Shown here piece after piece: positions 43,946 through 55,900 of a stretch of DNA of 64,000 bases. The stretch's first letter is position 1. Every line of letters starts with the position of its first letter. A model generated the notes under the pieces. It was not told the origin of the DNA and did no database searches. It was given only the letters and a program-made list of their open reading frames with translations. The stretch comes from Pseudoalteromonas rubra (GTDB lineage: Bacteria; Pseudomonadota; Gammaproteobacteria; Enterobacterales; Alteromonadaceae): the NCBI RefSeq assembly GCF_001482385.1, contig NZ_CP013612.1:992001-1056000 (forward strand). The letters are read 5' to 3'. The translations under genes were made by a program, and so were the position numbers.

Positions 43946-46900
43946 ATGGATAGACCAATCATGAGTAATAGACGTTATCCCCTGACATCATCCCAGCAAC
44001 CCGTCTGGATGGAACAAGTATTCAAAAGTGAGTCCCCGCTGTATAACGTTGGGGGTCGGTTTGTGTTAACGGGGGCACTGGACCCTGTACGCTTTAAACA
44101 TGCACTGGATCACGTCGTGGCACACACCGACGCCTATCGGATCAATTTGGTAATGGAAGACACACAGCCGTGGCAAACTATCAATGATGACCTGGAACTG
44201 GACTGGAAGTGTATTGACCTGAGTGGCTACCCGGATGCGCATCAGCGTGCGGCCGACTACTGTCAAAATCAGATGTCTACGCCCTTTGATATCTATGGTC
44301 CCTGCTTATGGCGTGTTCACTGGTTAAAAATCTCCGAGCAGGAAAGTGCCATGTGCATGGTGTTCCATCATTTGATAGTAGATGGCATTGCGGGCAGCTT
44401 ATTCCTTGAATACCTTAGCGAAACCTATCTGGCAATGGATGGGCAAGGTCGCTTTTTTAAAGAGGTCCCTGAGCGTCCGTCATATAGCGAGTTTATTGAA
44501 AAAGATCTGGCCTACCGGCAGAGCAGTCGGTTCGAAAAAGATCAGGCTTTTTGGCTGGAGAAGTTCACAACCTTACCGGATCCTCTGCTGCTGAAGAAAA
44601 CCAATCAGTTTGATGATCAGCCTTTCGCCCGCCGTGAATACGAATTTACGCAGCAACAGTACAATCAGATAGGGGCTGTTGTCGCACGATATGGCTGTTC
44701 GGCCACACACTTTTTCACGACTCTGATCGCTGTCTATTTTTCACAAATGAACGACAAGCGTGATCTGGTTCACATCGGTATGCCGGTGCACAACCGCAGC
44801 TCAGCCAAGCTGCGTCAGACTATCGGCATGATGGCCTCAGTGATCCCCGTTGGTGTGGCATTTTCTCGTACCGATAGCTTTGCTGATACCTTTAAGTCCG
44901 TGGCGGCTGAGCTGAAACGCAGTTACAAATATCAGAAGTACCCGCTGCACGAAATCATTCGCGATCTCAGACCGCTTAATGATGGCGAAGGTCAGCTGTT
45001 CGATATTCAGTTATCTGTAGAAGAACACCCTTCGGATACCCAGTTTGGTGAAGTGTCTAGCCGTAAGGTGATACTGAACAGCGGATTCGGCTCATACCCT
45101 TTGTCTATTTATGTGCGCAGCCATGATAATATTAATAACGTTCATGTCGAATTTAATTTTGACCGCAACTTCTTTAATGACGATGAAATAGATAGCCATG
45201 TCAGCCGCCTGACGACTATGATTGCAGACGTGGTATCGAATCCAACCATGCTTATCGGCGATTATACGCTGGCGAGTGAGCAGGAAATCGAGCAGCAGCT
45301 GTTTGATTGGAACGCCAATCAGAGTGACTATGCTACCCAGCTAACTATTCAGCAAGTATTCGAGCAACAAGTTGTGGCGGCTCCTGAGCAGCCGGCCCTG
45401 GTGTTTGGAGAAACTTCACTGAGCTATCAGACGCTGAATGAACGGGCTAATCAGCTGGCTCATTATCTGGTGCAACAAGGAGTGATGCCGGGCAGCTATG
45501 TGGGTGTCTGCATTAATCGCTCACTTGAAATGATGATAGCCATCCTTGCCACGTTGAAAGCGGGCGGGGTGTATGTGCCACTGGACCCCAATTATCCCAC
45601 AGACCGTCTCGCCTATATGATGGAAGACTCTGCAGTGAGCGTGATCCTTACCAATACCCGTTGTAGCGAATCGGTGGCATTTGCTGCTGATAAAGTGATC
45701 TTGCTGGATAATCTGGCTGTTGAACCAAAGGCCTGCGAATGGGCACAGTTTAGCGAGAGCAACCTCAGTACAGAGATACAGCAACACAGTGACGAACTGG
45801 CCTACCTGATTTATACCTCGGGTTCGACGGGCAAACCGAAAGGCGTGATGTGTACTCATCAGGGTATCGTCAATCTGGCGCAAAATCAGCAAGACAGATT
45901 CGCTATCACAGCACAAAGCCGGGTCTTACATTACGCCTCAATCAGTTTTGATGCGGGTACCTGGGACTGGGTGATGGCACTGCTAAACGGTGCGACTTTG
46001 GTGATCAGCAGCGATGAAGCGCGTCTGGAGCCGGCAAAGGTGACCGATTTATTTGTCCAGCAGCAGATCACCCATGTGACTTTACCACCGGCATTTCTGG
46101 CGACCATGGAATGTCGTGACGACTATGTGCTGCAATGTCTGATTGTGGCGGGTGAAGCGTGTGAGCAGGAGCTGATGGATTTATGGTCTGCACGTTATGG
46201 TTTCTATAATGCGTATGGTCCGTCAGAGGCATCGGTCTGTGCCACGGTGTGCCAGCTGTTGCCGGGCAATGCGATCCGCATCGGTAAGGCGCTCGACAAT
46301 GTGTCTTTGTTTGTCCTGGATGAATATCAAAAAATGTTGCCGATTGGCTCTATTGGTGAGTTGTACATCGGTGGTGCCGGGCTGGCACAGGGCTATCTGA
46401 ACCGTCCTGAGTTGAGCCGGGATAAGTTTGTCGCCAACCCTTATTACCAACAAAACCCACAGACGGGAGCGCGTTTGTATCGCAGTGGCGATCTGGTGCG
46501 TTACTTACCAAATGGAGAGCTGGAGTTTGTTGGTCGCGCCGATGATCAGGTAAAGGTGCGAGGTTTCCGTGTCGAGCTGGGTGAGATTGAGCATGGCCTG
46601 AATAAATTGCCGGAGGTACATTCTTGTGTGGTTCTGGCGAAGCGTCAGGGCGGCACCAATCAGCTGCTGGCCTGTGTGATCCCGGAGCAGCCAGTGACAG
46701 ATTCGGATGAGGCTGAGTTTGTTTTTGCCCTGCAACGAGCGCTTGAGCAGGAGTTGCCTGCACACATGGTGCCAGGGCATTTCACGTTACTGACCCAGTG
46801 GCCACTGACTCCGAACGGAAAAATTGATAAGAAAGCCCTGCTGGCCAGCACAACCATTGCTTTGCAGGGAGAATATCTCGCACCGCAAACCGACACGGAA

Positions 46901-49900
46901 GTTGCGCTGGCTGCTTTGTGGTCTGAGTTACTCAAAGTGGAAGAGGTGAGCGCGACTGCCAACTTCTTCCAGCTTGGGGGTCATTCACTGTTGCTGATGC
47001 AGCTGGCCAGTCAGCTTCAGGGCCTGGGCTGGCAGGCACGGGTACACGATTTGTTTGCCACTGTGTCGCTTCGGGAGATGGCGGAGCTGCTCGATAAGCA
47101 AGGCAAACAGTCACAAACCTTTAGTGTGCCTGTCAATGGTATCCCGGCAGGCTGTGCACGGGTGACACCTGAGATGCTCAATCTGGTCGAGTTGAGTCAG
47201 CAGGAAATTGACGAAATTGCGGCAAAGCTCCCGGGCGAGCATAACAATATTGCTGACATTTATCCTTTAGCGCCCCTGCAGGAAGGGGTGTTATTTGTGC
47301 ATACCCTGAATACCAATGCAGACCCTTATGTTACGACTGCGGCGTTTGAGTTTCAGGGGGCCGCGCAGTTAGCGAATTTCCAGCAGGCATTGCAACATAT
47401 GGTTGCGACTCACGATGTGCTGCGCACGGCGGTGATGTGGCGCGAGCGCGAAACGGCGCTGCAGGTGGTGCTGCGTGAGGCACAGTTAAGTGTGTCACAT
47501 TTGGTGTTTGATACTGAGCAACCAGTTAAAGCGGCTTTTGAAGCCTACGTGACGGAGCATCCGCACACCTTGGATCTGGAAGCGGCGCCTTTGATCAAGC
47601 TGGCAATCACGGAGGCCGACGAGCAGGGCAAGCACTATGCATTGCTGATCTTCCACCATTTGACGACCGACCACGTATCGCTGGATATTTTAGTCTCCCA
47701 GTTACGGCAATTATGTGATGAGCCTGATAGTGCACTGCCTGCGCCTTTGCCTTATCGCGCCTTTATTGCCCACACCCTGGAGCACAACCGCAATCTGGAC
47801 GTTGCCGGATTTTTCTCGGCGCAACTGGGTGATATTGAAACCCCCACGTTACCCTTTGATTTGAGTGAAGTGACGGGTAGTGGTGAGACTATCGTTGATC
47901 ATCATGACACATTACCGGCTGAACTGAGTGAGGCCATTCGTGCCCTGGCGCGGCGTGAAAGGCTGAGCCCGGCAGCGCTGTTCCATCTGGCCTGGGCACA
48001 GGTGATAGCGGCCTGTTGTGGCGCGCAAGATGTGGTGTTTGGCAGTGTTATGTCAGGTCGAATGAATGGCATGGCGGGCATTGAGAGCATGATGGGGATG
48101 ATGATCAACACCCTGCCATTGCGTGTTTCTCTGGATGATGCTCCGGTGCTGACGCAACTTAAGCGGGTTGATAAAAGCCTCAAAGCATTGTTGCCCTATG
48201 AGCAGGTATCGCTGGCCGAAGCACAAAAATACAGTGGTCTTGCCAGCGGCGCAACGCTGTTCAGCGCCATGCTGAACTACCGTCACTCTGCCACGCAGGA
48301 TGATGTTACTGCGGTACTGCAGGACAATGCTGCGTGGACTTTGCTAAGTGCCAAAGAGCGCACTAACTATCCGTTCGGCTTGTCAGTAAACGACCTGGGA
48401 CAAGGTTTCTCGCTTGAATATCAAATCGATCAGCAGGTCGATGTACAGCAGGTTGCAGCTTATCTGACTAACGCGCTGACGCAGCTGGTGACTGCATTAG
48501 CAGAAACACCGGATCAGCCAGTCTCTTACAGTGTGCTGCCTGAGCAAGCGCAACAACATCAGCTGGAGCAATGGCAGGCGAATGCGCCCTGGTATCGCAG
48601 CAACATGCAGATCCAACAGTTGTTTGAAGCACAAGCCGCAGCAACGCCGGACGCCATTGCGTTGCAACTCAACGAGCAGGCACTTAGCTATGGCGAGCTG
48701 AATGCACAGGCAAACCAGCTGGCACATTACTTACGAGAGCAATATAGTGTGACTGATGGCACTTTAGTGGGCTTGTGTATTGGTCGCTCAGTTCACATGG
48801 TTGTTGCGACTTTGGCTATTCTCAAAGCAGGTGGTGCTTACCTGCCTCTGGAGCCAAATTACCCGCAAAACCGTCTCGAATATATGCTGGCAGACAGTGG
48901 CGCTCAGATAGTAATGACTGAATCGGCACTCTGTGAGCGACTTGCTTTCAGCAATGCCCATTTGTTGGCCGTAGATAATGACAGTGCCCGGTTTGCGAAC
49001 TATGGGACGGACAATCCTGTGGCTGCGGGTACTCAGTCACCTGAGTCGCTTGCTTATATTATTTATACCTCAGGCTCAACGGGTAACCCTAAAGGGGTTA
49101 TGACGCCACACCGTGCGGTGGTGCGCTTGGTGGATAATCCTGACTTTATCCAGCTTGGTGATGAGACTGCTTTCTTACAGTGTGCCAACATCGCATTTGA
49201 TGCAGCGACCATAGAAATATGGGGACCACTGCTCAATGGCGGTCGTTGTGTACTGTTCCCCGACGAGTTTTTAACTGTGTCTCGTTTGGACGAAGTGATC
49301 GGCGAGCAACAGATCACGGATATGTTCCTGACTACCGGGCTGTTTGATGAATGGAGTCGCTCGCAGGTTGAGCAACCATCGTTAAGATGCGTGATCTCTG
49401 GTGGTGAGGCGGCCCGACTGAATGGTCTTAAACGCGCCATGGCGACCAACCCTCATTGTACTTTTGTTAATGGCTATGGACCGACTGAAAACACCACGTT
49501 CACAGCCTGCCACTCGTTTACCAGAGAAGATCTGGCGAGTGGAGTATTACCGATAGGAACCGGCATCTGTGGCGATCAGTGCTTTATTCTCTCGCAGCAA
49601 CAGCAGCTTTTGCCCGTTGGTGCCGTAGGTGAATTGTATGTCGGTGGTGCCGGGTTGGCATTGGGTTATCTGAATCGTCCAGATTTGACGACTGAGAAAT
49701 TCATTCCTAACCCATTTTCCACTGAACCAGACCAGTCTTCGATGTTGTATCGAACTGGCGATTTGGTGCGATATGACGAACAAGGCCGGATTGTGTATGT
49801 CGGACGAGTGGATGACCAGATAAAGATCCGTGGTTTCCGGGTAGAGCTTGGTGAAATCGAGCACAAACTTAATGCGCTGGAACAGGTTGAGCAGGCGCTG

Positions 49901-52900
49901 GTCGTTGCCCGCAAAGACCTCAGTAATAATGCCATGATAGTGGCGTATGTTGAGTCTGCGGTTCAGGTGCCTGAAGGTCAGACGCTGAGCTACTGGTTAA
50001 GTGAAGCGCTGGGTGACAGTTTACCGCCGTACATGGTCCCCGGCGCATTTGTGGCAATGACGCAGTGGCCTTTGAATGCGAATGGTAAAATTGATAAGCG
50101 TGCGCTGCCTGAGCCTGATTTGGCCGCTGGACAGGGTCAGTACGAGGCGCCAAAGGGCGATATTGAATGCCTGCTGAGTGAGATTTGGTCACAGCTACTC
50201 GGTGTCGAAATGAGCAAAGTGAGCCGTACCGCGAATTTCTTTGAGCTGGGCGGCCACTCCTTGTTGGTGATGAAGATCCATGCCCGCCTTAAACAAGCCG
50301 GCTATACGGCAGAAGCGGCGGCTATCTTTAAAGCCCAGACGCTGGCCGAGATGGCCTCAACGGTGAGCAAGCTTGACGCACAGCACAGCTGGCAAGTGCC
50401 CGCAAATGGTATACCGGCTGAAACGACATCCATTACTCCAGAGATGTTACCTCTGATCAGCCTGAGCCAAAGCGATATCGATACCTTGTCTGAGCAGGTG
50501 CCGGGTGGCATGGCAAACATTCAGGATATGTATCCGCTGGCACCGTTACAGGAAGGCATTTTATTTGCGCACTCCTTGCAGCAGGAGTTTGACCCGTACG
50601 TGATTTCTGCGGCACTGACCTTTGCAGATGAGGTTAAGTTTGGGACTTTCGTTGCGGCCCTGGAGCAGGTCGTTGCCCGTCATGATATTTTGCGCAGCGT
50701 GATCCTCTGGCGCGGCCGTGAACAGGCGGTGCAGGTGGTTCAGCGCGAGGTGGGTAGCCTGGTTGAGTGGCTGGACTTTGGTGCTGAACAAGATGTGCTG
50801 GCTGCATTTAATGAGTTTGTTGAGCATGGTAATCACAAAATCGATGTAGAGCAGGCACCGCTGGTGCGCATGCAGGTTGTTCGGGATGAGACGAGTGGCA
50901 AAGTGCATGCTTTGTTTAAGCATCATCACCTGATCACTGACCATGTGTCGGTTGAATTGATCCTCGAAGAGCTGGCTATGTGTGTGGCGGGCGAGCAGGC
51001 TAGTTTGCCGCCTCAGGTACCGTATCGTGAGTTCGTTGCCAAATCACAACACATTGCCAACACCCTTGACAGCGCAGCATTTTTCTCGGCGCGTCTGGGA
51101 GATGTTGATACGCCAACTCTACCTTTTGGCCTGGCAGATACGCTGGGTGATGGGTCGAACTCGCAGGAGCTCAGCTATGCGCTGGCACCAGAGCAGGGTG
51201 AACGTATTCGTCAGCTGTCGCGGCAGTTACAAATGGGTCCGGCGGTGTTGTTCCATGCTGCCTGGGCGCAGGTATTGAGTCACTGTTGTAATATGCAGGA
51301 TGTGGTATTTGGCACTGTATTGTCCGGGCGTATGAGCGGTGAAGCAGGTGTAGAACGCATGCTGGGTATGCTCATCAACACCTTGCCGGTGCGTGTCCAG
51401 CTGGCCAATCTAGATGCCAGGGCCTTGCTGACCCAGGTACATGATCAGCTGCAGGGTTTGATCCCTTACGAGCAGGTGGCTCTGGCCGAAGCGCAGCGTC
51501 ATTCGCAGGTTGATGCCAGCTCGCCTTTGTTCAGCACCACGCTGAATTTCCGCCACTCTGAAAACCTTGATGAGCAGCAAAGCAGCCTTTATGACATTGC
51601 TGCGGTACGTGAACGCAGCAACTATCCGCTGGATCTGTCGGTCAATGACTTTGGTGACGAGTTCACCCTCGACTTCCAGGCTGATGCGCGCGTCCCCCTG
51701 GCGCTGGTGGCTGACTTGATGAATACTGCCATCGATAACTTATTGCACCACGCAATGCGCGATTCCGAGGAATCACCGGCGCAGTGGACTACCTACTCTG
51801 CCGAGCAGCGCCAGGCGTTACTGAGTGTACAACAGGGGTCGATTGTGGCCTTACCACAAGCTTCGGTACATCAGCTGTTTGAGCAACAGGCTGCTAAAAC
51901 CATGGGTCGTGTTGCCGTCAGTTATGACGATGAATTCCTGACCTATCACCTGCTCAACGAACGCGCTAATCAGCTGGCACATTACTTACGCGCCGAGCAT
52001 CAGGTGGGCCCGAATACCCTGGTGGGTCTGTGTGTGGGCCGCTCGCTGGAAATGATGGTGGCGGTGCTTGCTATCCTTAAAGCAGGCGGGGCCTATGTGC
52101 CGCTGGACCCGGATTATCCGCAGGAGCGTTTAGCGTATATGGTCGAAGACACCGGCTTGTCTGTGGTGCTGACTCAGCAAAAAGTCGCCGGGATCCTGAA
52201 TGACTTTAACGTCACGGCTGTGCCGCTGGATAACGCCAGCCAGTTTGCAAACTATCCAGTCAGTAACCCGGATGTGGCGCTGACCCCGGATAATCTGGCC
52301 TATGTGATGTACACCTCGGGCTCAACCGGTAACCCTAAGGGCGTGATGATAAGCCATCATAACCTGATCAACTTTGCCGCTAACTGTGAGCAGCGTTACG
52401 AAATCACCGAAGCCGACAACGTGTTGCAGTTCTCAACTATGAACTTCGATATTTTCGTCGAGGAATGGCTGGCGACTTTGACGCAGGGCGCTACCCTGGT
52501 GCTGCGCGATGAAGAGGTGTCGCTGAGCCGCGAGGCCTTTATCGCCTTCTGCGACAGCCATGCCATCAGTGTGGCCAGCCTGCCAACGGCGTTCTGGCAT
52601 ATGCTGGCGCTGAGCGAAGCAGAGCTTGAATCTCTGGCATTGCGACTGGTGATTGTCGGCGGTGAAGCACTGGACAAACACTCGGTGGCTTCCCTTAAAC
52701 CGGGCTTTGTGCTGCTCAATACCTATGGTCCGACTGAGACCACAGTCACCGCATCTGGCTATGCCATCAGCGGCGGTTACGATGACCCGCGTGCGGTGCC
52801 TATTGGCCGCGCCAACGTCAATACTGCGACTCTGGTGCTCAGCGAGCAGCTGACGTTATGTCCGCCGGGCGTGGTGGGCGAGCTGTATGTCAGTGGTCAG

Positions 52901-55900
52901 TGTCTGGCCAGTGGTTATCTGCATCAAAGCGAACTCACCGCCGAGCGCTTTATTGATAACCCGTATTTTGATCCGGCCAACCCGGCGCTGAGCGCTCGGT
53001 TGTATAAAACAGGTGATTTAGTGCGGAACGGCGCAGACGGTGAAATCGAGTTTGTCGGACGCAGCGATGATCAGGTCAAGATCCGTGGTTTCCGGGTCGA
53101 ACTGGGTGAGATAGAAACCCAGCTGATGAGTCATGAACGGGTTGAATCAGCGGTGGTACTGGCCGAGGCCGCTACTCTTGATGGTACGAACAGGGGTGGT
53201 AAGGTGCTGCGTGCTTTCATTCAAAGTGAGCAGGACAGCAGCCTGATTGACGCACTGCAACAGCACCTGAGCGGCAACTTGCCGGATTACATGGTGCCGT
53301 CGGCTTACAGCTTTGTGGACCAGTGGCCACTGACAGCCAATGGCAAGCTGGACAAGCGAGCACTGCTGGCTCTGCCGGCTAAAACGGTGGAGCAGCCTTA
53401 TCAGGCACCACAAACCGACGCTGAAAAAATGGTGGTCGACATCGTCGCGTCGTTGTTGTCGCTGGACGTCGATACGGTGGGTGTCCATGCTAATTTCTTT
53501 GCGCTGGGGGGCCACTCATTGTTGATTATGCAGCTGGTCAGTCAGCTGCGCGCACGTCAGTATCAGGCTGACGTGCAGGCCTTGTTCAGGGCACACACGC
53601 TACAGGACATGGCACGCCAGGTTCGGGCACTTGGGAGTGAGGAATCAAGTCGTGTGCCCGCCAATTTAATTCCGGCGGACTGTAGCAAAATCACCCCGCA
53701 GATGGTGACACTCACTGAGCTGGATGAGCAACAGCTTACTGATATTGCACAGACTATCCCCGGTGGCATGGCCAACATTCAGGACATCTACCCGCTGGCA
53801 CCGCTGCAAGAAGGTGTGTTGTTTGTGCACACCATGAGTGAAGGGCAGGACCCGTATGTTACCAGCACCACGTTTGAGTTCGACAGCCGCGAGTCCCTTG
53901 AGCGCTTTAAGTGGGCATTGAATACGCTGATTGCCCGCCACGATGTGCTGCGCACCGCCATCTTATGGCGCAACCGCACCACGGCACTTCAGGTGGTACA
54001 GCGTGAGGTAGAGCTGCCCGTAACTGAGCTGGACTTTAGCGGGGAAGGCGATGTCCGGGCCGCGTTCAGTGCGCATGTGGCTGAGCAGCCGCTGTGGATT
54101 GAGCTGGAAAATGCGCCGCTGCTGCAACTGAGCGTGTGTGAAGACGCCGCGCAGGGCAAGCATTATGCGCTGTTATGTGAGCACCACCTGATCTCAGATC
54201 ACGTGTCGCTGGAAATTCTGGTGCACGAGCTGACGGCACTGCTGCGGGGCAATGAAGCGAGCCTGGCAGAGCCGGTGCCCTATCGGGAGTTTGTCGGTCG
54301 CACACTGGCACGCACCGCGAGTCTGGATACTGAGGCCTTTTTCACTCAGATGCTTGGGGATGTCAGCGAACCCACCCTGCCTTATGGTCTGACAGACGTA
54401 TTAAACGACGGCTCGGGTATTGAGACGGTGCATGTCACGCTGGATGACGCACAGGCGCAGCGCATTCGCCGTCTGACTCGTCAGTACCACAGCAGTCCGG
54501 CGGCGCTGTTCCATCTGGTCTGGGCCAAAGTGCTGGGGGTGTGTAGCGGTCAGTCGGAGGTGGTGTTCGGTACTGTCTTATCCGGTCGTATGAGCGATGA
54601 TGGCCTGAGCAGCCAGCTGATGGGGATGATGATCAACACCCTGCCATTGCGGGTGTCGCTGAGTGAGCAGGATGCGATGAGCCTGCTGGCACACATTAAT
54701 GATGACCTGCGTGCATTGATGCCGTACGAGCAGGTGTCGCTGGCCGAGGCGCAGCGTTGCAGCGGCGTGAGTGGTCAGCTGCCCCTGTTCAGCGCGATGC
54801 TGAACTATCGTCACTCGGCGGTAGCGGAGTCACAGCTGGAGCAGGATGCCGGGTTCAAAGTGCTGGCTACCGAGGAGCGAACCAACTATCCGTTTAACCT
54901 GTCAGTGGATGATTTCGGCGATGGCTTTGGGTTTGAGCTTCAGGTAGATAAACGCGCCCCGGCGGCGCGCATTGCACAGTACCTGCAAGTGACCCTGACT
55001 CAGGTGCTGGATTTACTGGACAGCCAGAGCAGCACTGCGGTACAGAGTTTGTGTGTGCTGGATGAGACGGAGCGCACACAACAACTGCATAACTGGAACG
55101 ACACCGCGCTGGATTATCCGCGAGAGCTGTGTATTCACGAATTATTTGAGCAGCAGGCAGCTGCCACGCCGGAGCAGGTTGCGCTGCGCTTTGGTGAGCA
55201 GACTCTGAGTTATGGCGAGCTGAACGCCAGAGCGAACCAGTTGGCCCATTATCTGCGCGCCGAGCACAATATCGGACCGGATTCGTTAGTGGGCTTATGT
55301 GTTGAGCGCTCGCTGGACATGGTGATCGGGATTTGGGGTATCCTCAAAGCCGGTGGTGCCTATGTCCCGCTGGATCCCAACTACCCGCAATCGCGCCTGG
55401 CTTACCTGGTTGAGGATGCACGTTTAGATGTGGTGTTAAGTCAACAGAATGTTGCAGAAGGGATAACACTGGGGTATGCTAACGTCGTTTTACTGGACAC
55501 ACCAGAGTCACATAATCACGACATATTTTCAGCTTATCCTGCGCACAATTTAACGCGGGCAGAAACCGGCGTGTCGGCCCAGAGTCTGGCTTACCTGATT
55601 TACACCTCAGGGTCGACCGGCAAGCCGAAGGGCGTGATGATTGAACATGGCAATACCGTGGCAATGTTGCAGTGGGCGAAACAAGCCTATAGCGACGCTG
55701 AACTGAGCAAAGTGCTGGCCTCGACGTCACTGAACTTTGACTTGTCGATTTACGAGTTGTTCTTGCCGCTGTGTTTTGGCCATCAGAGTGTGATTGTACA
55801 AAATGCCATGGCGCTCGCAGAGCAGCAGTTAGATATCAGCATGATCAATACCGTGCCATCGGCGATGAAGGCATTGCTGGAAGTGGGCGCGGTACCTGAC

